Below, piece after piece: positions 7,776 to 16,905 of a stretch of 45,950 bases of DNA. The stretch lies in assembly GCF_040649515.1 (NCBI RefSeq), contig NZ_JBEZFP010000070.1:1-45950 (forward strand). The letters are read 5' to 3'. Made by a program: the position numbers and the translations under genes. The notes under the pieces were generated by a model. That model had not been told where the DNA came from and ran no database searches. It saw nothing but the letters and a program-made list of their open reading frames with translations. Every line of letters starts with the position of its first letter. Position 1 is the first letter of the stretch. Source of the stretch: Yinghuangia elevatio. GTDB lineage: Bacteria; Actinomycetota; Actinomycetes; Streptomycetales; Streptomycetaceae.

Positions 7776-7934
7776 ACCGCTTTCCGGCGCCGTCCGTCCG
7801 CCGCCCCCGACGCCGCGCGCGACGCCCTCGGCCGCGGCATCCCGCCGGTGGAGACCTCCGAGCGAAGACGTAGGCTCGTCGAGGCCGCGAATCCCCGGCC
7901 CATGGACGACCATCGCGAGGGTGACCCGCACACC

Positions 7935-8441
7935 ATGGAGCAGACCGCTGTGACCGGCAACAACCCCGCCCCCGGCGCCCACACCCCCGGCGCCCCCGGC
8001 CTGCCGCGCACCTGGTACCCGTCCCGCAGCCGCCTGATCACCCGCGTCGTCGGCCTGGTGATCCTCGTCGGCCTCACCATCCTCGCCGTGGCCCTCCCCG
8101 AGGACGGCGGCTGGAACCTCGGCTCCCGCGCCGGCGTCGTCCTCACCGGCGTCTTCGGCCTCTGCTTCATGCTCGCGCTGGGCCGCCCGAAGGTCGTCGC
8201 GACCGACGAGGGCGTCACCGTCGTCAACATCCTGCGCGTCCACCACCTGAGCTGGCCGCAGATCGTCCGCGTCCAACTCCGGCAGGGCGACCCCTGGGTC
8301 TTCCTGGACCTCTCCGACGGCGAAACCCTCGCCGCGATGGGCATCCAAACCTCCAACGGCCGCGACCGCGCCATCAAAGCCGCCACAGAACTCCGCGACC
8401 TCGTAGACCGCTTCGGCGGCGTAGAACCCGGCCGCAACTGA
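7935..8441 (+). CDS. Small PH-domain membrane protein
   Basis: A 168-residue protein with a Pro-rich N-terminus, two hydrophobic helices (about residues 34-53 and 62-82) and a C-terminal bacterial PH-like domain (KVVATDEGVTVVNILRVHHLSWPQIVRVQL). This matches the bPH_6-type proteins that follow hisG in Streptomyces. Their function is not established. The ATG at 7935 follows GAGGGTG at 7917-7923; an ATG at 7902 in the same frame is an alternative. A TAGGCT box at 7871-7876 could be the promoter. Confidence 0.75.
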   Translation: MEQTAVTGNNPAPGAHTPGAPGLPRTWYPSRSRLITRVVGLVILVGLTILAVALPEDGGWNLGSRAGVVLTGVFGLCFMLALGRPKVVATDEGVTVVNILRVHHLSWPQIVRVQLRQGDPWVFLDLSDGETLAAMGIQTSNGRDRAIKAATELRDLVDRFGGVEPGRN

Positions 8442-8562
8442 CCCACCCCCCCACCCGAGCGACCCTCGTCCGAGTGAATTCCACTGGGCTCCCTCGCTAC
8501 GCTGACCACCAGTCAGCCGCGGCAACACCGCCGTTCGGAGCTGTGGGGGAACGGGGGCGCTC

Positions 8563-11500
8563 ATGCGCAGGCGTGTCAGTCCGGCGGGGGCGGCCGGAGC
8601 TTCGACGGTGCTGGGTTTCAGTGCCGGGGTCCTGGCGAATCTCGCGACATCCCAGTGGACCTGGGGCATCGGTGTAGCCCTGGTCGTGCTGGTTCTCGCG
8701 TGGGCGGGATTCGAGGCATGGAAGGCATCCGACCCCGTCCCTCCCGCCAACGGGCCGACCGGTGCCCTCGCCGCGGCAGAACACGCGCCCTGGATGGCGC
8801 CGCCGCTCGACGCGGTGGTGGAACGCCCTGAAATCGGACAACGCTTGCTGGACGCGTTGCTCACCGCCGGCGGAAGTGGCACCGGACCCGTGACTGCGTT
8901 GCGGGGTGCCGGCGGATTCGGCAAGACAACACTGGCGGCATGGGCGGCACATCGGCCCGAGGTTCGCGAACGGTTCCCGGGCGGTCTGCTCTGGATCACC
9001 CTCGGCCAAGGCCTCGCAGGCGCCGAACTCGCGGAACGCGTCAACGAGTTGAGTGCGACGCTGAGCGGGACCAGGCCCACCCTGGTCGATCCGGATGCCG
9101 CCGGCGCCGAACTCGGCCGCCTCCTGGACATGCGGGGAGCCGCCGTCCTGATCGTCGTCGACGATGTCTGGGACGCGGCGCAGCTCCGCCCGTTCCGGTA
9201 CGGCGGGCGACTGTGCAGCCGACTCATCACCACCCGGGTGGCAGGACTCCTCCCCGACAGCGCAGAGCACCTGGTCGTCGACGCCATGAACTCCGAAGAG
9301 GCGCGGCACATGCTGTCCGAGCATGTGCCCGGTCTGTCCCGCGAGGCGGCGGACCGGATGACCGAGGCGGTTGGATGTTGGCCGGTGCTGCTGCACCTAC
9401 TGTCCGGGTCGTTGCGCCAGCGGGTCGGCCGGGGACAGGACGCGGATGCCGCGGCGCGCGACGCCGGGCGCAGGCTCCGGACGCAGGGCCCCGCCGTGTT
9501 CGATGCGGCTCGTCCCACCGATCGCAGCCAGGCGGTGGCCGCGACGGTCACGGCCAGCCTCGACCTGCTGACGCCACCGCAGCGCGAGCGATACGCCGAC
9601 CTGGCAGTCTTCCCCGAAGACGCGGAAATCCCCGTGGAGATGCTCGATCTGCTCTGGCCGGCGGAGCGTGCGGATCGCTTGTGCGAAGAGTTCGCCGATC
9701 TCGGGTTGGTCGCGGATTACCGACTGGATGCACCCGGTCCCCGGCTGATCCTTCACGACGTGCTGCGCACCTACCTGCTCACTCAAATGTCCGGTTCGGA
9801 ACAACAGGCCCTGCACGCCAGAATCGTCGACGCCGCGCGCGGCCTTGTGGGCGTTGCGACTGCGCCGTCCGGTGAGTCCGTGCCCGCCTGGTGGGACCTT
9901 CCTACGCACAACGACTACCTGTGGCGCCATCTCGCCCATCACCTGGCGGAGGCGGGACGCAACGGGGAACTTGCCGCACTGGCGACGGATTTGCGCTGGG
10001 TCGAGGCCAGGACGCGGCGATCCGGATCCGCGGCGGGCGCCTTGGCCGACGCGGAGCGAGTCGACACCCCTGCTGGGCGTTCACTAGCGCGTGTGTTGGA
10101 ACAGGCAGCCGCGATTCTCGGTCCCATCGAGCCGACCGAGGCTTTGGCAGCCACGTTGCTGGGGCAGGTCACCGGGGTTGCCGATCTCGCGGACTCGGTC
10201 GACCGGTACCGCGACACCCTGTCCACGCCGCGGCTGCAGCCGGCCGTGCCGTTCCCCGACCGCCCGGATCCGTCCCGGAGGTTCAGGGCAGGCCACAGCG
10301 GCGCCGTGATGAGCTGTCGTTTCGCCCCGGACGGCAAGGAGGTCGCCACGGTCGGCAAGGACGGCAGCGTACGTTTCTGGGATCCCGATACTCAGGTCGA
10401 GCGGCTCGTTCTCACCGGTCATGTCGGTGTCATCTGGGATTGCGTGTACTCGCCGGACGGAACGCTGCTGGTGACGGCGAGTGCCGACGGCACAGCACGT
10501 ACCTGGAGCGTCGCCGACGGCAGCGTTCAACGCGTGTTCGCGGGGCACGACGGTGAAGTTCGAAGTTGCGCCGTGTCGGCTGACGGCAAACTGCTCGCAA
10601 CGACGGGCAGCGACAGCACGGTTCGGCTCTGGAGCGTGGAGGACGGCCGTGAAATCCATGTCCTCCGGGGACACTCCGAGACTGTTTGGGCGTGCGCTTT
10701 CTCGCCGGACGGAACCGCTCTGGCCACCGGCGGAGACGACGGTGTGCTGCGGGTCTGGGATACGCAGTCGGGCGGAGAGCTCGGTTCCTCGGACCGTCAG
10801 GACCATCGCATCCGGTCCTGTGCGTTCCTGCCCGACGGTCGACAGGTAGCAGGGGTCGTCCTTGAAGGGTCCACGCTCATCTGGGACATCTCCGTCGACA
10901 CGCCGACTTCCCGGCTTCTGAGCACGGAATCGGACGGACGCTGGCTCTGGAACTGCGCGGTCTCCCCGGACGGCACCCTGCTCGCAACCGGTGACAGTGA
11001 GGGTGCCCTGACGATCCGTTCGCTGACGGCAGACGACCCGCCCGTCACGATCAATGGGCACATCGGATGGATCCGACGCTGTGATTTCTCGCCCGACGGA
11101 CGCCATGTGGCCACGTCGGGCATCGACGGATCCTGCCGTATCTGGGCGGTGGCGCCGGGCGGTGCGCAGACCGGGGAATTGGCGGGCCAAGTACCTGCCC
11201 TCACCTGCGCGTTCTCGTCCGACGGCACACACTTGGCCATGGCCGAGGGCGACCGGACGGTCCGCGTGCGGCACCTGTCGGACGGCTCGACGGACACGAT
11301 CTCGGCGTCGTCCGGGGAGCGCTTCCTGCAGTGTGCGATTTCGCACGACGGCGCACTGGTCGCCACCTCCAGCGCCGAGGGGACGATTCGTGTGTGGAGT
11401 GTCGACGACGGCACGGAGCGGGCGGCATTCGTCGGCCACGTGGGAGCCACACGCGGATGCACTTTCTCTCCCGACGGGACCCTGCTCGCGTCCGCCGGCA

Positions 11501-12039
11501 GCGACGAGACCGTGCGGCTGTGGGACCTCGGAGCGTCCCAGAACCATGCCGTCTTGTCCGCTCACAGCGGCCGAGTCGGTGACTGTGCCTTTTCGCCCGA
11601 CGGCGAACTGCTCGCCACCACAGGAGCTGACGGCACCGTGCGACTGTGGAACGTCCGCAACCGCTCCCCGCGCGCGGTGCTACTGGGGCACGCGGACGCG
11701 ACCAATCACTGCCAGTTCTCCCCGGACGGCACGATGGTCGTTTCATCCAGCGACGACGGAACAGCACGGGTGTGGCGCGTGGCCGATGCTGCGGAGCAGG
11801 TCGTGTTGAGAGGACCCTCCGGTTGGCTGGAGGGATGCACCTTCTCGCCGGACAGCACCATGGTGGCCGCCGCCGGGTGGACAGACGGATGCGTGCTGAT
11901 CTGGGACGTGGCAACCGGGGCCTGTCGCTGTGCCATCCGATTGGCCGGCGATCTGTACTACATCCGTTGGCACCCCTCGGGTTCGTGGCTGGCGGCCGCC
12001 GGAGGCGGGGGCCTCTACGAGATCGCCGTTGTCGACTGA
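8563..12039 (+). CDS. Membrane-anchored NB-ARC (STAND) ATPase with 14 WD40 repeats
   Basis: A 1158-residue protein with the layout of animal Apaf-1-type signalling ATPases. The N-terminus has one weak and one clear hydrophobic segment (about 12-28 and 33-51). The NB-ARC domain shows Walker A GAGGFGKTT (115-123), Walker B AVLIVVDDVWD (194-204), sensor ITTR (222-225) and the GCWP motif of the ARC region (271-274). A helical linker to about residue 570 is followed by 14 WD40 units, enough for two seven-blade propellers, to the C-terminus. In 13 of 14 units a Cys precedes the FSPDG-type turn. No effector domain is recognised at the N-terminus. Codon third positions contain noticeably more A/T than in flanking genes. 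Function is not known; signalling or cell-fate and defence roles are inferred from the family only. Confidence 0.88.
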   Translation: MRRRVSPAGAAGASTVLGFSAGVLANLATSQWTWGIGVALVVLVLAWAGFEAWKASDPVPPANGPTGALAAAEHAPWMAPPLDAVVERPEIGQRLLDALLTAGGSGTGPVTALRGAGGFGKTTLAAWAAHRPEVRERFPGGLLWITLGQGLAGAELAERVNELSATLSGTRPTLVDPDAAGAELGRLLDMRGAAVLIVVDDVWDAAQLRPFRYGGRLCSRLITTRVAGLLPDSAEHLVVDAMNSEEARHMLSEHVPGLSREAADRMTEAVGCWPVLLHLLSGSLRQRVGRGQDADAAARDAGRRLRTQGPAVFDAARPTDRSQAVAATVTASLDLLTPPQRERYADLAVFPEDAEIPVEMLDLLWPAERADRLCEEFADLGLVADYRLDAPGPRLILHDVLRTYLLTQMSGSEQQALHARIVDAARGLVGVATAPSGESVPAWWDLPTHNDYLWRHLAHHLAEAGRNGELAALATDLRWVEARTRRSGSAAGALADAERVDTPAGRSLARVLEQAAAILGPIEPTEALAATLLGQVTGVADLADSVDRYRDTLSTPRLQPAVPFPDRPDPSRRFRAGHSGAVMSCRFAPDGKEVATVGKDGSVRFWDPDTQVERLVLTGHVGVIWDCVYSPDGTLLVTASADGTARTWSVADGSVQRVFAGHDGEVRSCAVSADGKLLATTGSDSTVRLWSVEDGREIHVLRGHSETVWACAFSPDGTALATGGDDGVLRVWDTQSGGELGSSDRQDHRIRSCAFLPDGRQVAGVVLEGSTLIWDISVDTPTSRLLSTESDGRWLWNCAVSPDGTLLATGDSEGALTIRSLTADDPPVTINGHIGWIRRCDFSPDGRHVATSGIDGSCRIWAVAPGGAQTGELAGQVPALTCAFSSDGTHLAMAEGDRTVRVRHLSDGSTDTISASSGERFLQCAISHDGALVATSSAEGTIRVWSVDDGTERAAFVGHVGATRGCTFSPDGTLLASAGSDETVRLWDLGASQNHAVLSAHSGRVGDCAFSPDGELLATTGADGTVRLWNVRNRSPRAVLLGHADATNHCQFSPDGTMVVSSSDDGTARVWRVADAAEQVVLRGPSGWLEGCTFSPDSTMVAAAGWTDGCVLIWDVATGACRCAIRLAGDLYYIRWHPSGSWLAAAGGGGLYEIAVVD

Positions 12040-12088
12040 AGAGACGGCGGTCGGTCGTTGCCGGTACCCCTGGTGTTCTGGGGCGGGG

Positions 12089-12925
12089 TCAGGTTGGGGG
12101 AGTGGGGGTCAGGAAGTTGAGGATGGCGGCGGTGGTTTCGGTGGGGAATTGGGCGTGGGGGTAGTGGCCTGCGGCTTCGATCATGTGGAGGCGGCCGCGG
12201 GTGGGGGGCATGGCGGCGACGATGGCTTCGCCCTCGGCTCGCGGGTCGGGCCAGTCGGGGTCGAGGGTGCCTTCGATGATGAGGGCCGGGCAGGTGACGG
12301 CGCCTAGTTGGGCGCCTGCGTCGGTGGGGGCGGCCATGCCCATCTTGGCGACGACGGCCATGCGGCCGGGGCGGCTCAGGTCGGCGTCGAGAGCGGCGAT
12401 GTGTTCGGCGTGGCCGGCGGGCTTGGCGCCCGGGTAGGCGTGGTCGAGGTAGCGCTTCCACAGCTTGGTGCTGCGCAGGAGGCCGGTGCCCAGGAGGAGG
12501 AGCATGCCCTTGCGGTAGCGGGAGTTGGTGCGGAGCGCCTTCGCGTCGAGCTTCTGGGCGCGGGTGAAGGGGCCGATCTCGACGATGCGGCTGACGAGCG
12601 TGGGCTCCAGCGCGGCGGCGATCGTCGCGGAGCCGCCGGCGAAGGAGTGGCCGACGACGACGGCCGGGCCGCCCAGGTGGCGGACCAGGGCGAGGAGGTC
12701 GGCGGCCGTGTCGGTGCGGGTGTACGACGGCCAGCCGGTGTTCGAGTCGCCGTGGCCGCGCAGGTCGACCGAGACGGCGCGGTAGCCGGAGTCGGCGAGC
12801 AGCGCGGCCATCTCGCGGAACACGCGCCGGTGGTCGCCCATGCCGTGGGCCAGGACGACCAGGGGGCCGTCGCCGACGGCGTCGTAGCCAAGGCGGCCGT
12901 CTGGGGTGTCCAGGAACTCGGTCAT
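12089..12925 (-). CDS. Alpha/beta hydrolase
   Basis: A 278-residue cytosolic hydrolase. It has the oxyanion-hole motif LAHGMGDHR near residue 25, the strand motif VDLRGHGDS, the nucleophile elbow GHSFAGG near residue 95, the acid-region EGTLDPDWPDP and the catalytic His in EAAGHYPHAQFP close to the C-terminus, so the Ser-Asp-His triad looks intact. The ATG follows GAGGAT. The substrate cannot be predicted. It converges on the WD40 gene with only 49 bases between stops, and nothing ties the two functionally. Confidence 0.88.
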   Translation of the reverse strand: MTEFLDTPDGRLGYDAVGDGPLVVLAHGMGDHRRVFREMAALLADSGYRAVSVDLRGHGDSNTGWPSYTRTDTAADLLALVRHLGGPAVVVGHSFAGGSATIAAALEPTLVSRIVEIGPFTRAQKLDAKALRTNSRYRKGMLLLLGTGLLRSTKLWKRYLDHAYPGAKPAGHAEHIAALDADLSRPGRMAVVAKMGMAAPTDAGAQLGAVTCPALIIEGTLDPDWPDPRAEGEAIVAAMPPTRGRLHMIEAAGHYPHAQFPTETTAAILNFLTPTPPT

Positions 12926-12999
12926 CGCGATCCTCGGGGTCTGCGGGCGGAGGCGGCCCCGAGACTACGGGGCGGCGGGCGCACGCAGGCTGCGACGCG

Positions 13000-14217
13000 C
13001 TAAGGGGCCACGAGTTCGCGCTCCAGGGGGGTGCGGAAGCGGGGGGTCACGCGTACGTCTCCGATCCACGCGGCCGTACGCTCCGCCTCGGCGGCGACCG
13101 CCGACTCCGCCTCGCGCCCGGCGTCCTCGAGGAGCCGCCACACCACCGAGCCGTCCGCGCGCTGCGCCCACCCGCCGATGACGCGCCCCTGCCACCACAC
13201 CGTCGGGCCGACGTTGCCGGAGCGGTCGAACAGCGACGTGCGGAAGGACGGTTCGAGGTACCAGTCGCGCTGTTGCCAGCCCATGGGAGTGGGGTCGAGC
13301 GCGGGGAGCAGCGCGGCGCGCGGGGGCGTGGGCGCGGCCGCGGACTCGGCGGACAAGGGAGAGACGTCGTCGGGGAGGACATAGCCGGTGTCGCCGCCGT
13401 CCAGGGAAACCGCCGCGGCGCCTATGGTTTTCAGCGCGGACCGGACGTTGCCGAGCGTCCAGCCCGTCCACCACTTGATGTCGGCCTCGGTGCCCGGACC
13501 GAATGCGGCGAGCCACGCGCGTACGAGGTCGGCCCGGGCCTCGGGGACCGGCAGGTCCGGCTGCGGGGCGGCGGCCGCCCAGCGGTACTGGCTCGATGTC
13601 CACGTCCCGCGCGGGCGACCCCGGACGATCGATCCTTCCATCGACAACTTGCGCAGCACCCGCATGCTCGCGGTCTGCTCGGTCTCCCACTTGGTGCCGA
13701 CCCCGTAGACGACGGCGGCGCGCAGGCGTGGTTCGAGCTCGGCCAGTTCGGCCCCGGTGGCGTCGGTCAGCGAGGCCAGGTGGGCGACGACGGAGGCCTC
13801 CACCTCGTCGAGCCAAGCGGCCGCCACGGTCGCGCCCGGTTCCGTGCCGAAGCCCAGCTTGAGCATCTCGGTGCGTTCCTTCGCGGCGATCGCGGCCGTC
13901 GTGGAGGAGTGCACGATCGGGACCAGCGCGGCCGGGAGCACGAAGACGGTACGGCGCATCCCGAACATCCGGACGAGGGAGCGCTCGTCGTACAGCGCCT
14001 TCTCGATGTCGGACGCCGCCGCCGTGGAACGCGCGGCCACCGACAGGAACACCGTGGCGGGATCGGTCGAATGCAGCGCGACCAGCGCTTCCGCGACAGC
14101 GGTCGGGTCTACCGCGCGCGGCGGGTCGGCGAGCAGGTGGCGCCGGGCGAGCCGGGCGCGGCGCTCGGCGGTGTCGATGTGCCGCACGGGGGCGGGCGCG
14201 GCGGGGACGGAGGCCAT
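13000..14217 (-). CDS. Winged-helix DNA-binding protein, HTH_42 (AlkZ/YcaQ) superfamily
   Basis: A 405-residue protein with the HTH_42 layout: N-terminal RARLARRHLL..., repeated winged-helix units, and the C-terminal signatures LLPALDPTPMGWQQRDWYL and RSGNVGPTVWWQGRVIGG. This superfamily includes the DNA glycosylases AlkZ (interstrand crosslink unhooking) and YcaQ/AlkX. Those enzymes use a Gln-containing catalytic motif near the N-terminus. Here the equivalent stretch appears to read ALHSTDPATVF, so catalytic activity of that type is uncertain. The ATG at 14217 lacks a clear ribosome site; a later GTG (VRHIDTAERR) is possible. Confidence 0.82.
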   Translation of the reverse strand: MASVPAAPAPVRHIDTAERRARLARRHLLADPPRAVDPTAVAEALVALHSTDPATVFLSVAARSTAAASDIEKALYDERSLVRMFGMRRTVFVLPAALVPIVHSSTTAAIAAKERTEMLKLGFGTEPGATVAAAWLDEVEASVVAHLASLTDATGAELAELEPRLRAAVVYGVGTKWETEQTASMRVLRKLSMEGSIVRGRPRGTWTSSQYRWAAAAPQPDLPVPEARADLVRAWLAAFGPGTEADIKWWTGWTLGNVRSALKTIGAAAVSLDGGDTGYVLPDDVSPLSAESAAAPTPPRAALLPALDPTPMGWQQRDWYLEPSFRTSLFDRSGNVGPTVWWQGRVIGGWAQRADGSVVWRLLEDAGREAESAVAAEAERTAAWIGDVRVTPRFRTPLERELVAP

Positions 14218-14287
14218 GACGGCAGCTTCGCATGCCGCGCTGACAGGCGGCGGGCAGAGCACCGCGCTCGGGCCTGAGTGCTCAGGA

Positions 14288-14341
14288 GCGGTCGGCGGTC
14301 CCAGGGCAGTCGGCGGTCCAGCAGCGGTCGGCGGTCACGAG
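14288..14341 (-). repeat. Three 18-bp tandem repeats
   Basis: Units at 14288-14305, 14306-14323 and 14324-14341 share the core G(C)GTCGGCGGTC. They lie in the 117-base gap between the winged-helix gene and the end of the EccA-like gene, just covering the latter's stop codon. Confidence 0.6.
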
Positions 14342-16383
14342 CGGCCGCCCGCGGTCTCGCCGTACGCCTGGAGCAGGTCGGGCAGCCGCAGCGTGGTCAG
14401 CTCCTCGCGGTCCGGCTCCCCGGGGAGCACGACGAGGCGCAGATCGCGGTACGCGCACGCCTTCTCGTACAGCGTGCGCACGAACCGCGCGTTGCCCAAC
14501 TCGTCGATCCAGCCTTCCTCGCACACATGCGCCGTGATGCTGCGCAGTTCGGCCACGCAGTCCTCGTCCCACACGTCGCCGCACGAGGCCGCGAGGTGGT
14601 CGGCGATGCGCGCGAGGTCGGCCGCGCCGTAGCTGGGGAACTCGACGCGGGCCGTGAACCGCGAGGTGAGACCCGGGTTCGAGGTGAGCAGGCGGTCCAT
14701 GCCCTCCGGGTAGCCGGCCAGCACGATGACCAGCCGGTCGCGGTCGTCCTCGGCGCGCTTGAGCAGCACCTGCACGGCCTCGTCGCCGTACGCGTCGCCC
14801 TTCGCGTAGCCGTTGCCGGCCAGCGCGTACGCCTCGTCGATGAACAGCACGCCGCCGAGCGCCGAATCGACCAGCTCGCCGGTCTTCACGGCGGTCTGCC
14901 CGAGGTACTCGCCGACCAGGTCGGCCCGCTGCGCCTCGACGAGGCGGTCGGTCTCCAGGAGGCCGAGCGCGTGGAAGACCCGGCCGAGCAGCCGCGCGAC
15001 CGTCGTCTTGCCGGTGCCCGACGGCCCGGAGAAGACGAAGTGCCGCTTCGGGGCGACCGAGGGGAGGCCGCGCGCCTCGCGCAGCCGAGCCATCCGCATC
15101 TGTGCCGACAGCGCCCGGACCTGCTGCTTCACCGGTTCGAGGCCGACCATGCGCTCCAGTTCGTCGAGGGCCGCCGACAGGTCCTCGGCCGCGGCGGCCG
15201 CGGACGACGCCGAACGGCCTTGCCGACCGGGACCGTCCGGTCCACCCGGTCCGCCGAGGCCGCCGCGCCCGTCTGCCTGGACGATCGCGACCTCCTCGGT
15301 GTCGGCGCCGTCTGCCCTGTCCACCCCTTCCGCACCCTCGATGCCACTCGCACCGTCCGTGCTGCCGACGCCGTCACGCGGAACATGAAGGTGGCCGGTG
15401 CCCGGCGGGCCGCTGCCCGCCTGCCCGTCGCCACCCGCACCGCCATTGCCGCCCGGGCCGCTGCCGCCGCTGCCGTTGCCGATCGGTGCGGGGGAGTGCG
15501 GCACCGCCGGGGTCCCGCCGCTCGGTGTGGCGTCCGCGACGGCGGCGTCGACGAGCGCGGGCCCGTTGAGGCGCGCGGTGGCGTCGAAGAGGTACTGCGT
15601 GGGGGCGGCGTCGGCGCTTTCCGCGGCCAGTTCGGTCAGGCGTACAGCGGTGTCCATGAACGCGGGGTCGGCATGGTGCACGGCACGGTAGAGGGGGAGC
15701 GCGGCGGGGGCGCGGCCGGTTTCCTCATACGCCCTCGCGAGCCAGTAGCGCAATTCCTTGCGCTGCGGGTGCTCCGAACGGCAGCGTGCCAGGGCGGTGG
15801 CCAGGACGTGTTCGGCCTTGTCGTACAGCCCGAGCCGCACGCGGGCCATGCCGCCGAACAACCCGGCCTCGACACCGAGCAGCGGATCGTCCTCCAACCC
15901 GGTGGTACGACGCAGCAGTTGCTGCCAGTCCTTGCCGAGGTACGCGCGGCAGGCCAGCAGAAAGCGCGTCGCCGGGTCGGTGTCCGGCGGCGGGCAGTGC
16001 GACAGCGCCTTGTCGAGTTCGGGCAGGTGTCGGCCGTCCAACCAGTGCGACGCGTGTGCCAGCGACAGGTCGCGTGGCGTCTCCAGCACCAGTTGCACCC
16101 ACCACCCGAGCCAGTACCAGGAGTTGAGGGGACGGCCGAACTTGGCGCGCTGCTGCCCGAAGCGGTCCCGGTGCGTGTGCATCGCGACGACCGCTCCGGC
16201 GACGTCGACCTTGAGCGCGTGCAGCCCGAGCCACGCGTCGGCCATGCCCGGGTCCAGCTCGACGGCCGTGCGGAACTCCAGCTCGGCATGGCCGTATTCG
16301 CCCGAGACGTACGCGTCCATGCCGCGCAGCCAGGCCTGTTCCGCCGTGCTGCCGCAGCGCGGCGCCCGTTCGGTGTGCGCCAT
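14335..16383 (-). CDS. EccA-like TPR / AAA+ ATPase
   Basis: A 682-residue protein. Residues 10-290 are TPR-like helical repeats. A Gly/Asp-rich disordered linker follows (about 310-395), then a CbxX/CfqX-type AAA+ domain with Walker A SGPSGTGKTT near residue 456, Walker B GGVLFIDEAYAL near residue 512 and the arginine-containing LLTSNPGLTSRF segment. The order and the GGVLFIDEAYAL...DRLLTSNPGLTSRF signature match EccA of type VII (ESX) secretion. No EccB, EccC, EccD, WXG100 or PE/PPE-like gene is in the window, so this is an orphan or belongs to a distant locus. GGGAGGGGAG six bases before the ATG at 16381-16383 fixes the start. Confidence 0.85.
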   Translation of the reverse strand: MAHTERAPRCGSTAEQAWLRGMDAYVSGEYGHAELEFRTAVELDPGMADAWLGLHALKVDVAGAVVAMHTHRDRFGQQRAKFGRPLNSWYWLGWWVQLVLETPRDLSLAHASHWLDGRHLPELDKALSHCPPPDTDPATRFLLACRAYLGKDWQQLLRRTTGLEDDPLLGVEAGLFGGMARVRLGLYDKAEHVLATALARCRSEHPQRKELRYWLARAYEETGRAPAALPLYRAVHHADPAFMDTAVRLTELAAESADAAPTQYLFDATARLNGPALVDAAVADATPSGGTPAVPHSPAPIGNGSGGSGPGGNGGAGGDGQAGSGPPGTGHLHVPRDGVGSTDGASGIEGAEGVDRADGADTEEVAIVQADGRGGLGGPGGPDGPGRQGRSASSAAAAAEDLSAALDELERMVGLEPVKQQVRALSAQMRMARLREARGLPSVAPKRHFVFSGPSGTGKTTVARLLGRVFHALGLLETDRLVEAQRADLVGEYLGQTAVKTGELVDSALGGVLFIDEAYALAGNGYAKGDAYGDEAVQVLLKRAEDDRDRLVIVLAGYPEGMDRLLTSNPGLTSRFTARVEFPSYGAADLARIADHLAASCGDVWDEDCVAELRSITAHVCEEGWIDELGNARFVRTLYEKACAYRDLRLVVLPGEPDREELTTLRLPDLLQAYGETAGGRS

Positions 16384-16869
16384 GTCGGCTCCCCTCCCGA
16401 CCCCGACCGTGCCGAGCGCCCGGGCGGCGCCCGGGGCCGGTACGGATCGCCCCTGACCCGGACGTGTGACGTCCGCGTCGTCCCTGGTTCTCCCCGTGCT
16501 CGTTGCTCCCCTTGGGGTCTTGCCCCGCACCGCGTGCGAACAGTCCCCCAACTGCGGTGTCTCCGCCGACCCGTGCCCGCTCGCGGGACCTTCCGAGCGG
16601 TCGGCCGGTCGGCGTGCCATCGATGTCCGGTGTTGCGGTGGTTCGATGGTATTGGCAGCGCACGGCGGGACGTGTGGCGCGACCGGGCGGCGGCCCTGAC
16701 GGTCACCCAAGGTGCCCGGATCGCCACGCAACCGCTATCGCATGGTACCCACGAGGATGCCCGGGGACCTGCCTGTCGCGGGGGCACGGGTCGCAGGTTG
16801 ACCGCCATCGGGTGAGCGTGCGCGCCGGGCGTACCCCGGTGGCGCGCTGCCTGCGCGCCCCCGGGAGAG
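16384..16869. other. Divergent intergenic region without a convincing gene
   Basis: This is about 490 bases between the divergent EccA-like and PucR genes. Open frames here are extensions of neighbouring frames without family motifs. CCCCTTGGGG near 16512 and GGTACC near 16743 are short palindromes. It presumably holds the promoter of the EccA-like gene, but no clear -35/-10 pair was found. Confidence 0.5.
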
Positions 16870-16899
16870 CTGACGCGGGCGTGTTCGCGCCGATACGGT
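16870..16899 (+). promoter_or_regulatory. Leaderless-type promoter of the PucR-like gene
   Basis: CTGACG at 16870-16875 (-35-like), an 18-base spacer and TACGGT at 16894-16899 (-10-like), followed six bases later by the ATG at 16906. Confidence 0.5.
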
Positions 16900-16905
16900 C
16901 GGTAC

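Noticed and set aside
8563..12039. Firm assignment of the NB-ARC/WD40 gene to a named anti-phage system
   Set aside because: The effector domain is absent or unrecognised, no other defence genes are adjacent, and the family is diverse.
16384..16731. Extended N-terminus of the EccA-like gene to about 16731
   Set aside because: A near-perfect ribosome site directly precedes the ATG at 16383, and the upstream residues are low-complexity, unlike the TPR region.
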